DNA from: Verrucomicrobiota bacterium
Lineage (GTDB): Bacteria; Verrucomicrobiota; Verrucomicrobiia; Opitutales; Opitutaceae
Reading direction: 5' to 3'
Length of the DNA stretch: 64,000 bases
Assembly: GCA_023457715.1 (NCBI GenBank)
Contig: JAEWKR010000119.1
Location: 1 to 64,000, forward strand
A program made the position numbers and the translations under genes. Within the stretch, counting starts at the first letter, position 1, and each line of letters begins with the position of its first letter. The notes beneath the pieces were generated by a model. That model was given only the letters and a program-made list of their open reading frames with translations. It did not search any database and was not told the origin of the DNA. Shown piece after piece: positions 32,257 through 39,288 of this stretch.

Positions 32257-34956
32257 CTACTCCGGTTGCGCGTAGACCTCGACCAGCACGACGCCGCCGG
32301 CTCCGCTCGCCGGGCCGGCGTGAACGGTGTAGCCGCCAGGCGGGAGATTGAGCAGGAGCGCCGAGTCTTTGGAAGTGAGCGGGAGCGGGAAGGTGTACAG
32401 GGCCTGGAAAGTGCCGGCGGCCACGTGCGCCGCCCAGTCGTCGTTCTGGGCGATCACGGTTTCGCCGCGGTAGAGCGTGAGGCGCGGATCGGCCATCGCG
32501 CCGCCGACATCGTAGGCTGCGAGCTCCGGGCCCACGGCCCGGAGCAGCACGGTGCGCGGCGCGGTGCCATCGATGATGAAGCCGACGATCAGCGTTCCAT
32601 CCGCGCCCCCCGCCCGAGCCCGCACCGACGCATTGCTCAGATCGGCGGTCGCGGCCCCCGGGCCGGCGTACATCTCCACCAGCGTGGCGCCGCGGGCGCC
32701 GCCGGCGCCGACCACATGGGCGGTGTATCCGCCCGCAGCCAGGTTGAGAAGCATCGCGGAGTCCTTGCTCGAGCGGGGCAGCGCAAACGCTCCCAGGCTG
32801 TTCGCCGTGCGCTCCAGTTCATCGACACCGGGACTCGCGCCCCAATTGTCATTCGCGCCGAGCAGCGTGCTGTTCGCCCCGTAGAAGTTGAGTTGCGGAT
32901 CGGCCAGCGCGCCCGGCACAGCGAAGGCCGTCAGCGTCGGTCCCACCGCGCGGACGAGCAGCGCGCGCTCGCCGGCGCCTGACACGGTGAACCCGGCCAC
33001 GAGCGTGTCGCTGCCATCGGCGGCATTGGCCCGGATGGACATGTTGATCATCCGGCCGCGCGCACCGGCGGCATCGACCCCCGCCAGGCGGATCAGCGGA
33101 GTAGGCGGACGGCGCATGCCGTGGCCGAGGAAAAAGCTGGGATGCGGCGGCTGGTTGTACGCGGTGTTTTGCCAGGCGATCGCCGTGCGGTACTGCGCGT
33201 CGTGCATCAGCGTGTAGAGGCGCGACGCGGCGGGGATGGTCGTCGTGTAGAGGCGAAGTTCGGTGTTGTCGGTCGTTCGCCAGACGACTTCCTCGCGCCA
33301 GTCGCCCAGCAGGTCTGCGCTGATCGCCGGGGTCGACTTGGTGCCGTTGTTGGACGTGCAGTTCTCCGCGGTGAGGAGCGTGGCCTGGCTGCCGCTCGTC
33401 CAGTCCCATTTGTAGATGCGATTGGAGTCGAGGATCTCACGCAGCGGATCGTCATCCCACCAGACGGCGAAGTTCATCGCCGGCTTGGTGCTGCCGATCG
33501 TGGCGCCGGTCGCGCTGTAGAGCCCGCCCGCCGCGCCCCAGCATTCGGCGCCGGCGTGCGTGGGATCGATATCAGCCGCCAGCGCGCGGCCGGTATCGCG
33601 GTCGTTGGGCACCTTCCAGAGCAGGGCGCCGGTCCTGGCGTCGCGGAGACTGAGGCCGATGCCGCCGTTCGTACCCACCGATTCATGACATTGCCAGACC
33701 TCCTGGCCGGGACGATCGGGATCAAAATCGGAGACGTGCAGGGCGTCGCCGTGGGCAAGGCCGTTGGCATAAAGCCCCTTGCCGTCGTCGTTGATGGTGC
33801 AGGAACCGTAGACGATCTCGTCGCGTCCATCCTGGTCCACGTCCGCGATGGACAGGTTGTGATTGCCCTGGCCGCGGTACGCGGCGTTGCCCGGCGTGCC
33901 GTCGTCGCTGTCGAAAGTCCAGGCGCGCGTGAGCTGGCCATCGCGCCAGTTCCAGGCGACGACGACGGCACGCGTGTAGTAGCCACGGGCCATGATGAGG
34001 CTGGGGCGGCGTCCATCCAGATAGGCCACGCCGGCAAGGAACCGGTCGACGCGGTTGCCATAGTTGTCGCCCCACGCGGAGACATCGCTGCTCGTCGGGG
34101 AGCCATTGCGGGGGGGCACGAAGTCCGCGGTCGCAAGTGCCGCGCCGGTTCGACCGTCGAACACGGTCAGGAATTCGCGACCGAGCAGGACGTAACCGCT
34201 GCTGTTGCGATGGTCGGCTGCGGCATCGCCGATGACGGCTCCGATGCCGTCGACGGTGGCGTCGGCCGTCTTGCAGGCGACCTCGGCGCGCCCGTCGCCG
34301 TCGAAGTCATACACCATGAACTGCGTGTAGTGCGCGCCGGCGCGGACGTTGCGCCCCAGGTCGATCCGCCAGAGTCGGGTCCCATCCAGGCGGTACCCGT
34401 CGAGGAACACATTGCCGGTGTAGCCGGATTGCGAGTTGTCCTTTGCGTTCGTGGGGTCCCACTTGAGCACGAGCTCATATTCGCCGTCGCCGTCCAGGTC
34501 GCCGACGCTGCAATCGTTCGCCACGTAGGTGTAGGTGACGTTGTCGGGCGTGACGCCCCCGGTGGGCGGGGAGAGCGGGATGCTGAGATAGGGGCGCGCG
34601 GGCGCGCCGGCAGGCAGCGTGAAGGCGCCGCTGGCGGGCTGCTCGACGCCGCCGAGCACCGGTTTTACGTGGTAGCGAAGGGCCTGCGTCGGGTTGGCGC
34701 CCGCGTCGACGAAATCGGTGGTCGCGGCGATCGGCGTCTCATTCAACCGGACAGGTTCGCCCGTACCGGTCGTACGGTAGACGTTGAAGCCAATCTCGTC
34801 GGGGTCCTGCGCGAGCAGTCGCCAGGAGACGTAGACGCCCTCGGACTGCTTGATGGCGACCACGCCGCGGCCGAGCGCCTCCATCTGACGTTGGGCCTGG
34901 AGGGTAGTCAGGCCGAACAGGACAAACAGAACGAGGCAGCGGAAGGGGCGTTCCAT
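32257..34956 (-). CDS. secreted rhamnogalacturonan lyase, PL11 family, with two C-terminal repeat domains
   Basis: 899 residues. Signal peptide about 1-21 (LFGLTTLQA-Q). The catalytic region (about 22-655) has the fibronectin-like opening MEALGRGVVAIKQSEGVYVS, typical of YesW/YesX lyases. Its propeller has calcium-binding loops DLDGDGEYELVL, DFDGDGRAEVAC and DVDQDGRDEIVY, and motifs WDPTNAKDNSQSGYTGN, YTQFMVYD and LLGDWREEVVWR. It should cleave the rhamnose-galacturonate backbone of rhamnogalacturonan I by beta-elimination. Two ~115-residue repeats end the protein (each with LLVRAVGP or LLRAVGP, NDxW, SKDSAxLLNL, GGYT and LVExYA). They are a Verrucomicrobia-type surface domain, perhaps for sorting or binding (inference). 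The ATG at 34956 is supported by the signal. Confidence 0.92.
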   Translation of the reverse strand: MERPFRCLVLFVLFGLTTLQAQRQMEALGRGVVAIKQSEGVYVSWRLLAQDPDEIGFNVYRTTGTGEPVRLNETPIAATTDFVDAGANPTQALRYHVKPVLGGVEQPASGAFTLPAGAPARPYLSIPLSPPTGGVTPDNVTYTYVANDCSVGDLDGDGEYELVLKWDPTNAKDNSQSGYTGNVFLDGYRLDGTRLWRIDLGRNVRAGAHYTQFMVYDFDGDGRAEVACKTADATVDGIGAVIGDAAADHRNSSGYVLLGREFLTVFDGRTGAALATADFVPPRNGSPTSSDVSAWGDNYGNRVDRFLAGVAYLDGRRPSLIMARGYYTRAVVVAWNWRDGQLTRAWTFDSDDGTPGNAAYRGQGNHNLSIADVDQDGRDEIVYGSCTINDDGKGLYANGLAHGDALHVSDFDPDRPGQEVWQCHESVGTNGGIGLSLRDARTGALLWKVPNDRDTGRALAADIDPTHAGAECWGAAGGLYSATGATIGSTKPAMNFAVWWDDDPLREILDSNRIYKWDWTSGSQATLLTAENCTSNNGTKSTPAISADLLGDWREEVVWRTTDNTELRLYTTTIPAASRLYTLMHDAQYRTAIAWQNTAYNQPPHPSFFLGHGMRRPPTPLIRLAGVDAAGARGRMINMSIRANAADGSDTLVAGFTVSGAGERALLVRAVGPTLTAFAVPGALADPQLNFYGANSTLLGANDNWGASPGVDELERTANSLGAFALPRSSKDSAMLLNLAAGGYTAHVVGAGGARGATLVEMYAGPGAATADLSNASVRARAGGADGTLIVGFIIDGTAPRTVLLRAVGPELAAYDVGGAMADPRLTLYRGETVIAQNDDWAAHVAAGTFQALYTFPLPLTSKDSALLLNLPPGGYTVHAGPASGAGGVVLVEVYAQPE

Positions 34957-35189
34957 GTCGTGATCATGGCATTACGGGCACACCGCGCACGCGAGGCGCG
35001 GGCCGGACAGTCTGCTCCGCCGGGGGGCACGGATACGCCGCACCGTCGGGAGAGGTCAACAAGGCATTCCGCCTGAAGGCGGGACAACTTGCCCAAGCCC
35101 CGGACGCAGGGGGAATGCCTGGGTACGTTGTCCCGCCTTCAGGCGGAAGGAATTGGGTGTGCTTGCGCCAGCGAGACGATCTGTGGTCG
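34957..35189. repeat. gap with inverted CCGCCTGAAGGCGG units and a partial 27-base unit
   Basis: Identical 22-base arms at 35067-35088 and 35127-35148 carry TTCCGCCTGAAGGCGGGAC, the same unit as at 174-256 but ending GACAAC instead of GACTAC. Inside them ATTCC/GGAAT and GGGC words suggest further pairing. At 35165-35181 a partial copy (GCGCCAGCGAGACGATC) of the 27-base REP-like unit stands just before the CE12 stop. Confidence 0.88.
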
Positions 35190-36833
35190 TTACGGCCGCA
35201 GATACGTTCCCAGCGGGTTGCCGGGCAGTTTCCGCAACTCCTCCGCGACGACCTCGGCGTTGAGCTTGGCGCCGGCCGCGTTGGTGTGCGTGTGCTCGTC
35301 GGCGAAGAGCGCGTTCACTGCGTCGGTGCCCAGCGTGTCGTAGCGCTGTGCGACCCGTTCGTTCAAGTCGATGAAGGCAACGCCCTCCTGTTCCGCCACC
35401 TGGCGGGCCCACAGCGCGAAGGACTCGTTGCTCCGCGCGACCTTGCCGTCAGTCCATCTTTTGCGCGGCACGAGCGAGCACACGATCGGGGTCGCGCCGC
35501 GGGCGCGCACCTCGGCGATGTTCTGGCGCAAGTACCAGCCCCAGCTGTGCATCGGCCGAAGCTGCTTGGTCTTCGGATCTGGAAGGTCCTCTGTCTGGTC
35601 GCCGATTCCCCGCGCGGGACCCCGGGGTGGGTTGTCGTTATGGCCCCATTGCATCACGACGAGGTCGCCCGGTTTCACCATCGCCAGCAGTCGTCGCCAG
35701 TAGCCGATCGCGCGGAACGTCTCCACCCCGGTGCCGCCGACCGCGCGGTTCACGAGATTGATGCGATCGAGCCGGAGGTGCGGCGCGAGGAAGTCGCCCC
35801 AGCCCCATTCACCATTCGAACCGTCGCCGCCGCCGTTGCGCACCGTGGAGTCGCCCGCCAGGAACAACGTCGGGAGGGAAGGATCCGCCGGCACGGGGAG
35901 GCGCAGCCAGGCGCTGGCATCGGTTTCCACTTCGCGCCCCCGGGTCGAAAGGAGGTCGTGAAAGCCGGGGATGGGGCCGCCGGGATCGCCCTGGGGTTTG
36001 GTCGCTCCCTTCGCATCGCGCGGACGCATGCCTTTGAGTGCGGCAACGACGGCGCGGGCGTGCAGGTCCGCGCCGGCGGCGCTGAAATGGGTGTGATCCT
36101 GCGGATAGAACTCGGCGGTCCTGGCCGGGCCCATCGCCTCGAATTGGTCGGCCACGGCATTGCTCACCTCGCCGAAGGCCAGGTTGTGGTCCACGGCGAG
36201 TTGCTGCAGCCAGCCGTTGTACCGGCCGGGCCCGCGCTCGATTCGACCGTCCTGCCAGCGATTGCGGATCGTCAGCCCGAGCAGGACGGGCGTGGCTCCC
36301 TTTGCCTGCACCTCGCCAATCATCCGGCGGATGTACCAGCCGAACGTGTGCACCACCTCATGCTGCTTCGTGACGACGTTATCGATCGCCTTCGTTTCCT
36401 CGCCCAGACCCGGCAGGCTGCCCCGGGCACGCAAGGGTGGCGGAGGTTCGTCGTTGATGGCGCCGCCGTCGTTGTGCCCAAACTGGATCAGCACCAGGTC
36501 ACCGGCTTTCAGATCCGCGAGCAGTTGACCCCATTCGCCTCCGGTGATGAAGGTGCGGCTGCTGCGGCCTCCGCGCGCGCGGTTGGCGATGTTGACCTTT
36601 TCCGGGTCGAAGTAGTCGGCAAAGGGGACGCCCCAGCCTTGCTGCATCTCACCTTTGCCCCGCGCGGCGGTGGAATCTCCGGCGATGAAAAGGGTGGGAA
36701 GCGCCGGATTGAGCGGGAGCGCAACCGGCGCCGGGTTCTTCGCGAGGTCGGGCGCGGGTTGCGTGGAGAGGGCGTCCGCGGCTGAGCCAAGCGCCATCGA
36801 AAGCCAGAACAGGGCAAGGCAACGGGTGATCAT
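35190..36833 (-). CDS. secreted protein with two rhamnogalacturonan acetylesterase (CE12, SGNH) domains
   Basis: 547 residues with signal peptide (about 1-18). Two SGNH-hydrolase domains lie in tandem, about 44-272 and 318-545. Domain 1 has the nucleophile block FIAGDSTAARG (Ser54), IANRARGGRSSRTF, FGHNDGG and the dyad block DHTHFS (Asp246, His249). Domain 2 has FLAGDSTVRNG (Ser329), NRAVGGTGVETF, QWGHNDNP and EHTHTN. The residue aligning with the catalytic Asp is Glu513 (with Asp512 just before it) and the His is His516. CE12 enzymes remove acetyl groups from rhamnogalacturonan I. The gene overlaps the GH28 gene by four bases (ATGA) and belongs to the pectin locus. Domain 2 may be weaker or have another substrate. 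Confidence 0.93.
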   Translation of the reverse strand: MITRCLALFWLSMALGSAADALSTQPAPDLAKNPAPVALPLNPALPTLFIAGDSTAARGKGEMQQGWGVPFADYFDPEKVNIANRARGGRSSRTFITGGEWGQLLADLKAGDLVLIQFGHNDGGAINDEPPPPLRARGSLPGLGEETKAIDNVVTKQHEVVHTFGWYIRRMIGEVQAKGATPVLLGLTIRNRWQDGRIERGPGRYNGWLQQLAVDHNLAFGEVSNAVADQFEAMGPARTAEFYPQDHTHFSAAGADLHARAVVAALKGMRPRDAKGATKPQGDPGGPIPGFHDLLSTRGREVETDASAWLRLPVPADPSLPTLFLAGDSTVRNGGGDGSNGEWGWGDFLAPHLRLDRINLVNRAVGGTGVETFRAIGYWRRLLAMVKPGDLVVMQWGHNDNPPRGPARGIGDQTEDLPDPKTKQLRPMHSWGWYLRQNIAEVRARGATPIVCSLVPRKRWTDGKVARSNESFALWARQVAEQEGVAFIDLNERVAQRYDTLGTDAVNALFADEHTHTNAAGAKLNAEVVAEELRKLPGNPLGTYLRP

Positions 36834-38488
36834 GGGGAAACGATGAGCTCGGCATCCGCGTGCGCGAGGTTCAGGTCCGGGAGGTCGCGGCCGCGCCGGG
36901 CCCGGAAGCCGCGCACGCGGCGCAGGACCACGGTCAGTCCGGTCTCGTCGCGCTGCGCGTCCAACCCGTCGAGGGTGATGTTCTCCGCGTCCATCACCAC
37001 GACCGGGGGCCGGGAGTCGGGCAGGGTATGCGCCAGCGTGAGTCCGTCGATGGTCACCTGACGGGCGTGCCGCACAAACAAGCCATAGGCCGGCAGAATG
37101 CCGAACATGCTCGGTTCAGGATAGGCCCGCTCCTGTTCCGGCGGCTCGTAGGGGTCGCGCGGCTGGGCCACGGCCGGATCGCGCAGGAAGAACGGGTTGA
37201 TGAGCTCCGCCGGCTGCCGGGCCGCGTCGTCCAGGGAGAGTCCGCCGCGGAAAGTGACGTGAATATCGTGCAGCCGGAGCTGTTCCACCGGGTGGCCGGG
37301 CAGCCCCGCGATCAGGATCGGGTAACGCGCATCGCAGTCGGAGACGGTGATGTGGCTCAGGCTGACGCGGCGGATGGCCCCGATGGGAAGCCCGGCGGGA
37401 CCGCGGCCGCGATTGCCGATGCGGAAGAAGAGGGGGGCGTTCGAGACTTCGCGCATCACGATGTTCGTCACCGAGACATCCTCGAGCGCGCCGCCGTCGA
37501 CCGTTTCGAACGCCAGCCCCCGACTGCGGAGGAACACGCAGTTCGAGATCACGACGTTGCGGTAGCCGCCGTTGGATTCCGTTCCGAACTTGATCCGCCC
37601 GCACGGGCCGTCCTGGTCCGGCGCCTTCCACCCGGTCCGTCCGCAGGTGCCGTCGAGGAAGGTGCCAAGGTCGAAGCCGCTCACCTGGCAGTTGGCGATG
37701 GTGATGTTTTCGCACGCCCGGGCGGTGCCGAGCGCGTACGAACTCTTCAGCACGATCGCGTCGTCGTGCGGCGTGTTGATCGCGCAGTGGGCGATCCGGA
37801 CGTGACGACAGGAATCGAGGTCGAGCCCGTCCCGGTTGGTGTCGATCCGCAGGTTGTCGATCGTCAGGTGATCGACGCCCGTCGCGAGCACGGCAAACCA
37901 TCCGGCGCGCAGCATCGAAAAATCCCGCAGCGTGACGTGGCGGCAGCGCTTCAGCGCGATCGCCTTGTAGCCGGGGCCCGGTTCGTGCGTCTGCGCCGGG
38001 GCGGGCTCGGTGACGGGAGCGAGGGTGCCGTTGGGCCCGGCTTCGATCGGGGCGGGGCCGCCGGAAGTAGCCGGCTTCGGCTCAAGCCCGTGGCTGAGAC
38101 CCTGGCCGTGGATCAGCCCGGGGCCCACGATGGCGACATGCTCCAGGTGCTCGCCCCAGATCAGCGCGTCGTGCCAGTGACTGTGGCCAAAATCCTGATA
38201 CTGCCGGTCGCCCCATTCGTTCGGTTCGGCGGCGTCGTAGGTGCCCCCGTCGCGGTGGGGCGTGGCGGCGAGCAGCGTGGCGCCGGGTTGAAACTGCAGG
38301 GTGAGGTGGCTGCGCAGTCGGATCGAAAACGAGAGGTAGGTGCCCGCCGGCAACATCACGACGCCGCCGCCCGCCTGGGACGCCGCCTCGATCGCCCGGT
38401 TGATCGCGGGACTGTCGAGCGTCCGGCCATCGCCGACGGCGCCAAAATCCCGGACATTGCAGACAAGCGCTGGGGAAGGCTGGCTCAC
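36830..38488 (-). CDS. glycoside hydrolase family 28 (polygalacturonase-like)
   Basis: About 552 residues, right-handed beta-helix enzyme. The N-terminal FGAVGDGRTLDSPAINRAIE and PAGTYLSFSIRLRSHLTL are typical for GH28. The catalytic pattern is TNRDGLDLDSCRHV, with Asp pairs, and NTPHDDAIVLKS. The usual GHG motif is not seen as such; G-x-KFGTESNGGYRNVVI takes the place of KxGTES. It likely acts on galacturonic acid or rhamnogalacturonan side chains. The start is doubtful: no ATG fits, and I chose GTG at 38488. The longer frame to 38755 would translate the GGACCA word hairpin. From GTG there is no signal peptide, so it would work in the cytoplasm on imported oligosaccharides (inference). Confidence 0.85.
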   Translation of the reverse strand: MSQPSPALVCNVRDFGAVGDGRTLDSPAINRAIEAASQAGGGVVMLPAGTYLSFSIRLRSHLTLQFQPGATLLAATPHRDGGTYDAAEPNEWGDRQYQDFGHSHWHDALIWGEHLEHVAIVGPGLIHGQGLSHGLEPKPATSGGPAPIEAGPNGTLAPVTEPAPAQTHEPGPGYKAIALKRCRHVTLRDFSMLRAGWFAVLATGVDHLTIDNLRIDTNRDGLDLDSCRHVRIAHCAINTPHDDAIVLKSSYALGTARACENITIANCQVSGFDLGTFLDGTCGRTGWKAPDQDGPCGRIKFGTESNGGYRNVVISNCVFLRSRGLAFETVDGGALEDVSVTNIVMREVSNAPLFFRIGNRGRGPAGLPIGAIRRVSLSHITVSDCDARYPILIAGLPGHPVEQLRLHDIHVTFRGGLSLDDAARQPAELINPFFLRDPAVAQPRDPYEPPEQERAYPEPSMFGILPAYGLFVRHARQVTIDGLTLAHTLPDSRPPVVVMDAENITLDGLDAQRDETGLTVVLRRVRGFRARRGRDLPDLNLAHADAELIVSP

Positions 38489-38813
38489 GCGTGAAGGATC
38501 GGCGTCGGGTCCGACCGGCGCAATGGGAGCCGCGGACTGACCGTCAAATCGCGGCTGACCACGCGAGACAAGGGACCAGGGACAAGGGACCAGGGGCCAC
38601 GGACGAGGGACCGGCGGTTCGTGCTCGTAAGGGCCCGATCGGCTTGGAAAGTCTCGTGGTCCTTGGTCCCTGGTGTCTAAAGCAATGGGCGCCGGGCGGA
38701 GATGGCGCGATCCGCGCCGGTCTCCGGCCGACGCCGGGCGCGTGCAAGGGTGCACGTGATGACCTGCATTCCTCCTCCTGCTGTCGCACCTCGCCCGAGG
38801 CGACGTCCTGGCC
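38489..38813. repeat. 325-bp gap with GGACCAGGGAC word hairpin
   Basis: No gene is seen. The left arm (38564-38610, GAGACAAGGGACCAGGGACA repeated) pairs with CTCGTGGTCCTTGGTCCCTG (38653-38672). The word matches the ispD-ispF hairpin at 10216-10289. To the right, 38690-38813 is GC-rich with nothing I can name. Confidence 0.75.
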
Positions 38814-39182
38814 TCAGGGACCGTGCGTGAGCAGGAGTCCGCTCAGCAGAGCGGTCCAAAGCAAAACACCTCCGCCGACCAGACTGACCACCAGCCGCCG
38901 CGAACGAGATTTCGCGGACTCCGACATCCGCAGCCACGATACGTCAATGACCCAGCGGATGCGCGGCATGCCCGCTGGCAGCGGATACCATTGGCAGCCG
39001 TCGGGGATGAAACCTTCGGCGGCGAGCTGGCGAATGAACGAAATCTTGCGGCGCTCCGAGAAGGTGTTGCGAGTGGCGCGGACTACCACCGCCTCCGGAT
39101 CGGTGTTCTCCACCTGGAGATAGGTGTCGACATCGCGGAAGTAGAACTCGAAACACCGGGTATTGAGCGCGGGTGAATTCAT
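38814..39182 (-). CDS. small hypothetical membrane protein
   Basis: 122 residues, not recognised. The N-terminal 85 residues look soluble and mixed alpha/beta (FEFYFRDVDTYLQVENTD, VVVRATRNTFSERRKISF, IRQLAAEGFIPDGCQWYPL). A basic stretch (SAKSRSRRLVV) and one membrane helix near the C-terminus follow (SLVGGGVLLWTALLSGLLL). It would be anchored with its body in the cytoplasm. It sits inside the pectin locus between the PL26-like and GH28 genes, but 325 bases from the latter, so a shared role is uncertain. Codon use on this strand is more protein-like than on the opposite strand. Confidence 0.6.
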   Translation of the reverse strand: MNSPALNTRCFEFYFRDVDTYLQVENTDPEAVVVRATRNTFSERRKISFIRQLAAEGFIPDGCQWYPLPAGMPRIRWVIDVSWLRMSESAKSRSRRLVVSLVGGGVLLWTALLSGLLLTHGP

Positions 39183-39288
39183 TCCGCGCTACAGACCAGC
39201 GTTTCCGCCGTCAGAGCGCGAGGATGAGAAAAAAAGTGCCGGCAATCTTTAGATTTACGAATAAAAGGCCTGCCGACGATTTTGCCGC

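Noticed and set aside
38823..39176. 117-residue plus-strand frame opposite the small membrane protein
   Set aside because: Composition is Arg/His/Gln-rich without a hydrophobic core pattern. The minus-strand frame has a coherent membrane helix and better codon pattern.
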